DNA of 64,000 bases from Mayamaea pseudoterrestris (lineage: Eukaryota; Bacillariophyta; Bacillariophyceae; Sellaphorales; Sellaphoraceae). Where the stretch lies: assembly GCA_027923505.1 (NCBI GenBank), contig BROI01000024.1, positions 248,001 through 312,000 of the forward strand. Reading direction: 5' to 3'. Position numbers and translations under genes: made by a program. How positions within the stretch are numbered: position 1 is the first letter of the stretch; each line of letters starts with the position of its first letter. Positions 8,488 through 16,313 of this stretch are shown here, in pieces. The notes under the pieces were generated by a model that saw only the letters and a list, made by a program, of their open reading frames with translations, made no database searches and was not told where the DNA came from.

Positions 8488-11400
8488 ATCTTCTCGAACG
8501 TGAGAGGCCCTTGTGACTCCAACAGACTCGGATTGAGCTGCAGCAAGGAGGAGATAGCGGACGTAATCTTGCTGGGCAGAGGTCGCATCGCGAAGGATGC
8601 CGGAACCTGATGCGCCAAAGAAGAAGAAAGGATTAGATTGGTTAGATCAGCATCAGAGCGAGAGAGCTCGCGTGAAATAAGATCAGGCACCACGTTATCC
8701 AGTCCCATCCGCCATTGCGAGTAACAGCAGATGCCAAACTGCGCGCAAATCTCGGCGAGCAGGCGAGCGAGCAGAAGCATCTGCGGAGCAGCCGTTTCGT
8801 TGGAGAAGTTAGACCTTCGCAGCCATCCTGCTGCAGTCGTATTGTCGCCAAGAGCGAGTACGCAGTCTCCTTTGCGTAAGTGTCCTTCTGTCGCGGCAAG
8901 CCAGATGCCGACGAGTGGACCGACAAACTCGAGGACGTTTATATGATGAGCAGGCGCCCCAGGCGGAACAGCGAGTCGCCAGCCGTTGCCGATCGTCATA
9001 TCATGTCCACCAACTTGATGAAGACAAGCATCAGTCGGTATAACAAAGTCAGGAACGCGAGGCACGAGCAGATTGATATCCACGCCAGCACGAGCGGTGG
9101 CGAGTAGACGCAAGCAATGCTCCAAGTCGTGGCGTTCTGCGCGAGTCAATCGAGTGCGCTTATTGTATTTGCCATCTGCTGCCTCTGCGCGAGTCTTTGC
9201 TGAGTGAATACGACCAAGGCGAGGCCTCATTTCAAGTACAACAACAGAAACGTGGACGAGGCGACCAAAAAGCGTGTCGAGCGTGGCTGCCGTGACTAAA
9301 TAGCCTTGGCGATCGAGAAGCTCCTGGATATCCTCCGAGTAGATGCGATACTTGTCGGCAGGCAGGCTAATAAGGAGCTTGCGAGTATCAATCTCCCAGC
9401 CAAGGACCACTTGTATTTCAATCAATCCTCCTTCGGCAATAAGCTTGGAGACTGCAATTAAAGCGTTGCGCGGGAGAGGTTCGTCTCCACGCAATGGGCG
9501 ACCCATCAGGTCAAGCATCAATGGAACGGCATGAGCGCCTCGAAGGATTGCGTCGTCGCTAGTATGGACAATGAGACCAAGATGGTCGTCCAGGAAGACA
9601 TCAAAGAAGGGTAGACCATCCACTGGAATCAATTCTTTTACCGTTGTTGGGCGAGCAATGGCAAACGGCGTGGAAGAATCCGGATACACGACCGGCCTGG
9701 CGTTTATGTGAGCGACAAAGCGAGATTGTAGCGCGGCGGGATCCCAATGAAGGTCTCTAACCAAGTGGTTTGCCGCGTCTGTAACCGTCTCTGATAGATC
9801 ACTAAAGATGGCAGGGCATGGAGACCCTCCAAACGTCATCCGGAGCGCCAAAAGCGCGAGCGTGGAGTCAGTCGTGATCCCTTTTGTGGTGGTTGCCGCT
9901 TGGACGAGTGTTTCAAGGCCAAAATGACAGTTCTTGTAAGCCGATTTCCAATCATACTTGGGTAGATAGATAGGAAGCGTATTGTAGTCAGTCCGTGTAG
10001 CAATGAGTCTGCTTAGAAGGCGTTGCAAGGCAAATCCGTAGAAGACGGGTGGTAACTCGTCCTCCCTAACGCGATCGTTAACGGAGGTGCCGGCGTGCCG
10101 TTGACAGAACGTTTGATCGTGCGTAATTCGACCAGCCTCTTTGCGGGAGCCATCTGCTTGTAGCTTTAGTTGTTTAACGTAGCCAAAAGGAGCAACAGAT
10201 ACATTGGGCAGCAGATGAAGAGCTTCTAGTGGAAGCGGAAGGTGCCAGCCCTTTGCGGTCTCTTCTTGAAGCGTTTCCAAAACGGCGACTCGTTCCTTCG
10301 TTGCCGACTTGTGGTTGCCGTACTCAAGGATTGCCTCCATCTCCTCCTTGCGGAGCTCCTCGGTTAAAGGAGTCAAAGGAAAGCAGGCGCCTTGAGTGAG
10401 TGTGCTGCGAACGCGCTGCCATGTAGGATGGCCAGCAAAGATGGGATCGAGCAACTCAATGGGGCGGAAATTTGAGCCCGGGCAGGTGGGCAGATTTTTG
10501 TTGGAGAACAAGAGGCTAGCTAAATCCATGTTGTTGGCTTGAAGGACTGCGAGGTTAAGCTGGGCAGCTTCGGCAGTCACAGTAAAGCGAAAAGGAGAAG
10601 GCAGCATTGGTGGAGGAGACCATAAAAGAGCTTGCTTGAAATTGCTCATCCAAGAAGACTCGTCTTGAGGCCATGGAGCGAGCGGGTAGTCAAGGCCAGG
10701 ATCCATAACCTCGAGAGGAATAGCTAACTCGGGGACGGGCGTGATGTGTGCCGGAACGGTGATGGACAACGGGATGGACTCGTCGGAGTGGTTATCCCCG
10801 TCGTGATTGTTTATGTTGATAGAAACGTCGTCGTCGTTGTTGTTGTTGTTGTTGTTGTTGTTGATGGCAACAGAACGAGAGGACGAGATGGATGGCGCTG
10901 GCCGAGACTGGTCGGTTGATGGCGTAACAGCACTAGGAGTGCGATGGATCTGCTGGAATGATTCCCAGTAGATGGAAGGTGGCTTGGCGGATGGAATGGG
11001 CGTGGTGATGGCGGATGGGATGGATGGGGAAGGAACTGGAGAAGGCGGCAACTTACTGATATCTTTGTCGATCCGTTCAGCACTCAGATGAGTTGACATT
11101 GGATGCTGATGCTTTTGGCGCTTTGGAGCGCGAGCATGAGGGCGAGTAGCATCGAGGATGCGTTTGTCGGGCGGCGCCGACGCTGGTAACAGCTGGTCCA
11201 ATAGAGGCGACTCGCCTGGTGGACGTAATGGCGTAATGGCGGACTCAAAGAGCGCGGCGGAAGCCGATGCTGTAATAGTCTTTGCCACGCGGGGATCCCG
11301 AGTATCGAGCGAGGAAGACGACGGCAATTCCACTGACTCGAGGGTACGAGACCCCGTCATGTCAATTGGAGCGGCCGCCGATCCTCTAACGCTCGATCCT

Positions 11401-11912
11401 CGCTGGGATGAATTAGAAGAGGAAGAACTCTGTCTAATAGAGGCAACAGCCTCGATGCCGTCCTTTGGACGACTGTCCTGGACTAGAGGCAATGCCCCGC
11501 GTGGCGCTGGTAGGAGAGTGTCGGAGGCGAAGGTAACTCGGGCCGCCACCGGCGTGTTGGGTTTAGTAGTGAAGGACTTAATGATAGATGCCTTGGGTAT
11601 AGTAAGCTCAAGTAGTGATGCCTGTTGACGTCGTGTAGGTCGAGGCGAGCTGATGTGTCTTGACGCCAGAGGCCTAGCTAAGTAGCGTTGGCTTGGGGAT
11701 GTCGTACTCAATAACGGGTAGCGTCGCAGTGTGGAACGTAGTTCGCGAGCAACTTGGAGCGATTTGCGTCGGCCGATTGGACTTGTTGTACTTGCTAAAG
11801 AAGCATGTAGATAAGGGCTGGAACCAGACTCTACTATGTTATCCTCTGCGTCTTTAGTAGTTTGTAAGGCTCCTCCATCGTGGCTTTCCGCCAGCCACGT
11901 GGAGGAGAGTCC
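8214..11912 (-). CDS. Retrotransposon reverse transcriptase-RNase H (pol), in frame after the gag stop
   Basis: The frame is open from the codon right after the gag TGA (11913-11915) to 8214, about 1,232 codons. No in-frame ATG occurs in roughly the first 180 codons. The N-terminal third is low-complexity and rich in Ser, Pro and Thr, with a run of about ten Asn. RT motifs follow: a motif-A-like PKYDWKSAYKN and the catalytic FLDDH (motif C). RNase H residues are visible in PTDACLHQVGG, INVLEFVGPL, LALGDNTTAAGW and VVPDLISREL. It copies element RNA into cDNA. Expression may be by stop-codon readthrough from gag, or from the first internal ATG (in PIDMTGS), which would lose only low-complexity sequence. 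Confidence 0.88.
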   Translation of the reverse strand, partial: GLSSTWLAESHDGGALQTTKDAEDNIVESGSSPYLHASLASTTSPIGRRKSLQVARELRSTLRRYPLLSTTSPSQRYLARPLASRHISSPRPTRRQQASLLELTIPKASIIKSFTTKPNTPVAARVTFASDTLLPAPRGALPLVQDSRPKDGIEAVASIRQSSSSSNSSQRGSSVRGSAAAPIDMTGSRTLESVELPSSSSLDTRDPRVAKTITASASAALFESAITPLRPPGESPLLDQLLPASAPPDKRILDATRPHARAPKRQKHQHPMSTHLSAERIDKDISKLPPSPVPSPSIPSAITTPIPSAKPPSIYWESFQQIHRTPSAVTPSTDQSRPAPSISSSRSVAINNNNNNNNNDDDVSININNHDGDNHSDESIPLSITVPAHITPVPELAIPLEVMDPGLDYPLAPWPQDESSWMSNFKQALLWSPPPMLPSPFRFTVTAEAAQLNLAVLQANNMDLASLLFSNKNLPTCPGSNFRPIELLDPIFAGHPTWQRVRSTLTQGACFPLTPLTEELRKEEMEAILEYGNHKSATKERVAVLETLQEETAKGWHLPLPLEALHLLPNVSVAPFGYVKQLKLQADGSRKEAGRITHDQTFCQRHAGTSVNDRVREDELPPVFYGFALQRLLSRLIATRTDYNTLPIYLPKYDWKSAYKNCHFGLETLVQAATTTKGITTDSTLALLALRMTFGGSPCPAIFSDLSETVTDAANHLVRDLHWDPAALQSRFVAHINARPVVYPDSSTPFAIARPTTVKELIPVDGLPFFDVFLDDHLGLIVHTSDDAILRGAHAVPLMLDLMGRPLRGDEPLPRNALIAVSKLIAEGGLIEIQVVLGWEIDTRKLLISLPADKYRIYSEDIQELLDRQGYLVTAATLDTLFGRLVHVSVVVLEMRPRLGRIHSAKTRAEAADGKYNKRTRLTRAERHDLEHCLRLLATARAGVDINLLVPRVPDFVIPTDACLHQVGGHDMTIGNGWRLAVPPGAPAHHINVLEFVGPLVGIWLAATEGHLRKGDCVLALGDNTTAAGWLRRSNFSNETAAPQMLLLARLLAEICAQFGICCYSQWRMGLDNVVPDLISRELSRSDADLTNLILSSSLAHQVPASFAMRPLPSKITSAISSLLQLNPSLLESQGPLTFEKIWLGTVGCSSLSELVSQTIPSWTAAPTATASISSSPSSIPFAKASTPSQQKARMHWLLDLSVPPSMVWLRPLRPRVTPILAKTNEATRHPS

Positions 11913-14138
11913 TCACGGCGCGTCGTTGTGAGCTTGCTTTTGCGCCTTGACGAACGCTTTAAAGAGGAGGGCATCCGACTGAGAGAGCGGTTCATGCGCA
12001 TGCGGGCAGGCTTTCCAAGTACACTTGCCCGAGCAGAAGAACTTGAGGCAGGGCTGGAGGCGATTGCCGTTCACTGTAACCTTGGGGCAGTTGCCCATTT
12101 CGCCCGAGGGAAAGACTACCTTGATGGGCTGGCGAATCTTGCACTCCGCGTCATACGCTTGGTTTACCTTTGCCTTGCTCCCATTGTTGGTCTTGGTGAG
12201 TTTGGGAGGCGAGTCTTGGCCGTTGTGTCCGCCACCATTGTTGTTGGAGCCGTTGCCGCCGCCGCCGCCGCCGAAACGCTTCTGGTTGGCGCTATTAGCG
12301 AAGGAGGCCGCCATTACCGATGGAAGGAACTTAATGAGGCAAGTAGGGATGCAGGAGTCAGCGACTCGATCGCAATTAAGTTCTTCAATGAGGAAGGCAA
12401 ACTTGTCCAAGTACGTGGTGGTGAACGCGCCCGTGTCGTTGAGGCAGCGGAGCATGTGGTTGTTGATGAGGACGTCCACGTTGTTACTCAAATGAGCAAG
12501 GAAATCAGGCTTGTTTGTAACGTTCTGTTTGATGCGTTTAGTGTGGCCTTTAAGATCCTTTGCCAACTGGCGGAGGGTGGCGCCGAGGTAGGTCTTCTGG
12601 TTGGCCGTCGGGGCGATGCCAGCGAGGATATCAAAGACGTTGGCGAATTCCTCAATACCAGTCATCAATTCCTCTGGGGAATGAGGAAAGCTTGTTTTAA
12701 TCTCGCTGTGTTTCTTCATGGTAGACTCGCGTACATCGTTGCCATCAAGTTGCATGGATTCCTCGAGGAAGGCGGACGGGTTGATGGACTCGGTAGACGC
12801 CGTGAATCCCATGAGGGAGACGAAGAGATACTGGGAGCGATCCTTGGTAGGCAAGTCGCCGCGATGAATGAGTTGCGCCATCGAGGAAGGAATAATGAAC
12901 TGCGACGAGTACTCGTCGAGTGCCGCTTGGAGCAACTGTTGCGCGTTATCCTTCTTGGACGACAGGAGCGTTGTATGGAACGTGGATGGCTCGGTAGGGA
13001 TTTCCTTGGCTTCAGTCGTCGCCAAGCGAAGGAAAAGGCGTTGTTTGGAAGGCAAGACCTTGGACCAGCTGCCGACCGAGTCGCTGGATCCTTTCTGCTT
13101 GGAGAGGGTGGCAATCAAAGTGCGGTCCTCGTCGTTCTGACGCTCGAGCGTGGCGACTCGGGCTTCCTGAGCTTCATTTGCGACTTTGGCCTGGCGACGA
13201 AGCTCATCCAACATGGAGTTGAAGACGGCGAGGCTTTCCGCCTTGGAGGAATCCTTGTTGGTGTTGTTGCCGTCCTCGCTTCCTTCTTCATCTTTATTTT
13301 CGTCGTCGTCCTTTGAGGTGTCGTCGCTGCGTGTTTTCAATGCCGCTCCCGATGGCCAGTTGCGTTGCAGACGATGCTCGGTGACCTCGTTAAAGTCGGC
13401 GATTACTGGAGGCGGGATCTCATCAAGCTTCTCAATGACTGGAAGAGGAGGAAGGCGACCAATGAATGCTTTGTAGGCGGCGGAAGGAGTGGTCGTGTTG
13501 GCTTGTTTCATCAACCACCACAAGATGCGGGCAGGGAGGAAAGCGGCCGTCTTGATGTCGTCGCCGTGGATGTCTTTATAGTTTGACAAGCACTCAATGA
13601 AAGACAAGAAAGAGGTTTGCCAGTTCGCGTTAGAACCAAACTGCTCAAGGACGGCAAAAGCAAAAGGCGGCAACGGGATGCTTGCCGAGAAGGAGAGGGG
13701 ATTGGTTTCGTCGACTGCCATCCCCAAGTAATCGTCGGCGCCAAAGTTGTTCATGGCGTCATCGTCCAGAAGCATGCCAAAGGAAGGCGTGAAGAAAGCC
13801 TCTCCTGGATCAGTAATCACTTGAAGACTCGCGGGCAAGAGACGAACGACGTTCGCCCGCGCCGAGGGACCGTTGAAAGCAAATACGACAGGATCGTCGC
13901 CGTCTTCCAACTCGTAGACGATGGGATGATGGATCATGAGGAAATCAAGCTTGGTAGCCTTCAATCCAAGGACCAAGTAAAGGTCCTCCGGGCCGTGATG
14001 GAGCGCGTTGTGGCGGTCGGAAAGAGAGACACTTGAAAAAGCCGCGCTGTTGTTTGCCAAGTTGCCGTAGCTCGAGCGTGAGCGCTTGGCATCAGAGTAG
14101 AAGCGAAACCATGAGGTTGCAGAGGTGGAGAGCATCAT
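11913..14138 (-). CDS. Retrotransposon gag-like protein with CCCH-type zinc knuckle
   Basis: 741 residues from an ATG at 14136-14138, just inside the 5' repeat. Most of the protein is unplaced. The C-terminus has a Gly/Asn-rich basic stretch and then a cysteine cluster, CLKFFCSGKCTWKACPHAH, with spacing C-x4-C-x3-C-x4-C-x3-H, a likely RNA-binding knuckle. Position as first ORF and the terminal knuckle identify it as the structural (gag) protein packaging element RNA. Its stop is a TGA, and the pol frame continues in the same phase behind it. A 478-codon plus-strand ORF across the same region is an antisense shadow. Confidence 0.8.
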   Translation of the reverse strand: MMLSTSATSWFRFYSDAKRSRSSYGNLANNSAAFSSVSLSDRHNALHHGPEDLYLVLGLKATKLDFLMIHHPIVYELEDGDDPVVFAFNGPSARANVVRLLPASLQVITDPGEAFFTPSFGMLLDDDAMNNFGADDYLGMAVDETNPLSFSASIPLPPFAFAVLEQFGSNANWQTSFLSFIECLSNYKDIHGDDIKTAAFLPARILWWLMKQANTTTPSAAYKAFIGRLPPLPVIEKLDEIPPPVIADFNEVTEHRLQRNWPSGAALKTRSDDTSKDDDENKDEEGSEDGNNTNKDSSKAESLAVFNSMLDELRRQAKVANEAQEARVATLERQNDEDRTLIATLSKQKGSSDSVGSWSKVLPSKQRLFLRLATTEAKEIPTEPSTFHTTLLSSKKDNAQQLLQAALDEYSSQFIIPSSMAQLIHRGDLPTKDRSQYLFVSLMGFTASTESINPSAFLEESMQLDGNDVRESTMKKHSEIKTSFPHSPEELMTGIEEFANVFDILAGIAPTANQKTYLGATLRQLAKDLKGHTKRIKQNVTNKPDFLAHLSNNVDVLINNHMLRCLNDTGAFTTTYLDKFAFLIEELNCDRVADSCIPTCLIKFLPSVMAASFANSANQKRFGGGGGGNGSNNNGGGHNGQDSPPKLTKTNNGSKAKVNQAYDAECKIRQPIKVVFPSGEMGNCPKVTVNGNRLQPCLKFFCSGKCTWKACPHAHEPLSQSDALLFKAFVKAQKQAHNDAP

Positions 14139-14155
14139 GATGACTTGGAGGAAAG

Positions 14156-14483
14156 ACTTTAATCTATATTACTTGACTCGAGTCGGGATGATCGAGGCAA
14201 CAGAGACTGAAGAATGAGGACGATGGCAAGTGCTTGCAATCGATTGCAACTCGGGGAGACTCCGGCAGCTGGTCTTGGGGCTTACTTAGACAGGGTCACG
14301 TGCCCGAATCTTCACGACCAGATCCTTCGGAGTCGCCTAGGAATGACTTCGCGGGGAATCAATTCTCCGAACTTGAAGGGCGGGACGCCAGATGATGACG
14401 AAATTTGCCGAAGAACGGCTGCGTCATCATGACTAGGCTGTAGCCAATCACCACTTTCCATCCGACACTTCTGAATCCCAAAT
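14156..14483 (-). repeat. Split direct repeat, 5'-terminal copy of the 328-bp unit (A1)
   Basis: Matches 6763-7090 over 328 bp with no difference seen by eye. As the 5' end of the element it probably carries the promoter. It ends 18 bp upstream of the gag ATG. Confidence 0.9.
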
Positions 14484-14516
14484 CTACCAAAAACAGCTGC
14501 GCCGAATTTGGGGGCA

Positions 14517-14524
14517 TACCGGTA
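14517..14524. promoter_or_regulatory. TACCGGTA palindrome (1 of 5)
   Basis: 8-bp perfect palindrome, 34 bp outside the right edge of the retrotransposon and far upstream of the Nudix-PH gene. Confidence 0.4.
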
Positions 14525-14606
14525 CTCACGTTCTCCCGTGTAAAAGCACTCGATAATTCGACGAGCACCCGTACAATGCCTCCATGCGGGACCATTATAC
14601 AAGCGT

Positions 14607-14675
14607 CACTCTCTATTATTGTTCTAAAAGCTCACTCATTATATAAAGATTAGTTTTGTCAAATAATAGAGAGTG
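14607..14675. repeat. Short inverted repeat
   Basis: Arms CACTCTCTATTATT (14607-14620) and AATAATAGAGAGTG (14662-14675) are perfect 14-nt complements around a 41-nt AT-rich loop. The flanks are partly symmetric too. It could be a remnant of a small inverted-repeat element or a transcript hairpin. Confidence 0.55.
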
Positions 14676-15100
14676 CGACTCTAAAAACGAATGCGCGAAT
14701 GACCATGCAGTGGCTGATTGCCATCAAACAGCGCGGCAATGTGGCGCTCGCAAGGCCAAGGACTCGTTCGAAACCGGCGCAAAGGCACTTTTAGACAGAA
14801 GTGATCATGAAAAGATCATTGACGTGCAGTTCGACAGTCTTGGGCCATAATTTGTGGCATTGCATTCCATATGACGCCGGCAAGGAAGCGCGCAAATGAA
14901 TCCTTCACATTGCAGCGGTTCAAACATACTCAATCAAGCTCCGATTGACTTATTTTTAGCGTCATATGCACTGGATGATTGTATTGTATAAGCCTATGTA
15001 GTCTATATTGCTCCGTTACCTATATACAGCATAAACGGCGGGATCATGACCAGCGTGTCATGGTGATGGTCCGTTTTCGTCTGTCTGGCCTTGGTGCGTC

Positions 15101-16276
15101 ATGATTGAGTTTGTGGAGGAGAATGAGTGCCGGAGCGATGCTGGTAGGGCTACGATCGGCCGGCGCAGCGCGAAACCAGCTTGTACTTCTTTCCACTTCA
15201 TCATGCTTCATTCATCTTCCCATTTGCATGACATGTCAAAGTCAACAAGCTCACAAGACCAAAACGGTACATTCTTGCAAGCGATACAAAATCTCCGAAA
15301 GGTTGGACTCGACAAGAAGGATGTTTCTCACCACGCATCGCTTCGTCGCGCCAGCGTCATGGTCCTCTTGGTGCCGCAGGAAAACAACGATGTCTGTTTG
15401 CTATTGACGCAGCGATCCTTCAAATTAAGGTCACATCCCGGTGAAGTCTGCTTTCCGGGAGGCAAGCAAGACCAGGAGGATGACGAGAATGATGTAACCA
15501 CGGCTTTGCGCGAAACTCACGAGGAAATCGGATTGGAACGACATCACATTGACATTCTTTGTCGGTTACGAAGCATTGAAAGCCTCCATCACCTTTGCGT
15601 GACTCCTATTGTTGGATACATTCATGATTCTGCGACTTCTATAAACTTGCTGTCCCTACTGACAGTCAACTCGACCGAGGTGGAGTCCGTCTTTCTCGCA
15701 CCCCTCGCCTTGTTTCATCGAGCACCCTTACACCAACTCAATGTCGACTGGTCCAAGGAAATATTTGTCATGCGGCACTACGAATATACAACGACAATGA
15801 AGCAAGTGTACGAAATCACAGGCCTCACGGCGCACATTGCTCACCAAGTGGCAGAGATTGCGTTGGGAACATATTCCTCAACGGAACACTTGACAGACGC
15901 AGTTTCTACGGCAACAGCAACAACAGCTATCAATTACTCTGGCCAAGTTTGGATACAGCAGCAATCCAGTTTGGGACGAAGCTACTGGAGTAAACGCTTT
16001 CTCGTTTTGGACCGCCAAATCTTGCACTTGCACGACACGCCAGCGAATGCTTCGAGCAAGGCCACGTCGGCCACCAAGAAGAACCGCATGCTCTTGAAAG
16101 ACTCGACGTGTAGAGTCATGGCAGTGGAACATGATGTGGCCGGAAACAAGCAGGTCTTTGTCGTGAGCGTCTTGGAAGGACGAGTCGAGTGGCGCATGGC
16201 GGTTGAGACGACGAAAGAGCGACAAGCCTGGGTGAATGCCATCCTGGCATCCACGGGACTACACGAACTAGTATGA
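15101..16276 (+). CDS. Nudix hydrolase (CoA-diphosphatase type) fused to a PH domain
   Basis: 391 residues from the first ATG; in-frame ATGs at about residues 35 and 45 could be the true start. Residues about 85-250 form a Nudix domain of the CoA pyrophosphatase/UPF0035 group. The diagnostic LLLTQRS and SHPGEVCFPGG precede a complete Nudix box (GGKQDQEDD...ALRETHEEIGL), with the metal-binding REThEE residues intact. Residues about 280-388 look like a pleckstrin-homology domain: SGQVWIQQ, then YWSKRFLVLD, and a final helix with the conserved Trp (QAWVNAIL). Cleavage of CoA or acyl-CoA is known for the Nudix group; membrane or phosphoinositide recruitment is inferred from the PH fold. Usual relatives (NUDT7, NUDT8, Pcd1) lack a PH domain, and no C-terminal peroxisome signal is present. 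Confidence 0.85.
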   Translation: MIEFVEENECRSDAGRATIGRRSAKPACTSFHFIMLHSSSHLHDMSKSTSSQDQNGTFLQAIQNLRKVGLDKKDVSHHASLRRASVMVLLVPQENNDVCLLLTQRSFKLRSHPGEVCFPGGKQDQEDDENDVTTALRETHEEIGLERHHIDILCRLRSIESLHHLCVTPIVGYIHDSATSINLLSLLTVNSTEVESVFLAPLALFHRAPLHQLNVDWSKEIFVMRHYEYTTTMKQVYEITGLTAHIAHQVAEIALGTYSSTEHLTDAVSTATATTAINYSGQVWIQQQSSLGRSYWSKRFLVLDRQILHLHDTPANASSKATSATKKNRMLLKDSTCRVMAVEHDVAGNKQVFVVSVLEGRVEWRMAVETTKERQAWVNAILASTGLHELV

Positions 16277-16313
16277 GTGAAAGACACAAATATTACAAAG
16301 CGATAGCAGATGT

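Larger units (their letters stand above)
6560..14483 (-). mobile_element. Tyrosine-recombinase (DIRS-order) retrotransposon with split direct repeats, Ngaro/PAT type
   Basis: A complete 7.9-kb element transcribed on the minus strand. From its 5' end it reads: repeat at 14156-14483, gag, RT-RNase H, tyrosine recombinase, then repeats at 7091-7275, 6763-7090 and 6560-6744. The 328-bp and 185-bp repeat pairs are each present twice and appear identical by eye. Their split arrangement (A1-genes-B1-A2-B2) defines PAT/Ngaro elements, as opposed to inverted-repeat DIRS1 or LTR elements. An 18-bp G-rich spacer (6745-6762) separates the last two repeats. All coding frames are open and the catalytic residues intact, so the insertion looks recent. 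No DDE integrase, protease or Dam-like methyltransferase was seen. No target-site duplication is expected, and none was evident. Confidence 0.92.
14484..15100. other. Intergenic region right of the retrotransposon
   Basis: No supportable gene. It holds a TACCGGTA palindrome at 14517-14524, an inverted repeat at 14607-14675 and AT-rich stretches. Together with 6385-6559 it probably formed one divergent promoter of about 790 bp before the element inserted. Confidence 0.5.

Noticed and set aside
10831-10863. GTT trinucleotide run considered as an independent microsatellite or CRISPR-like repeat
   Set aside because: It encodes the poly-Asn run of pol on the minus strand; no spacer-repeat organisation exists anywhere in the window.
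11880-13316. 478-codon plus-strand ORF
   Set aside because: Lies antisense to gag, has no family resemblance, and its composition mirrors the Ser/Asp-rich gag protein.
6540-14500. Target-site duplication around the retrotransposon
   Set aside because: No matching direct repeat flanks 6560 and 14483, as expected for tyrosine-recombinase insertion.
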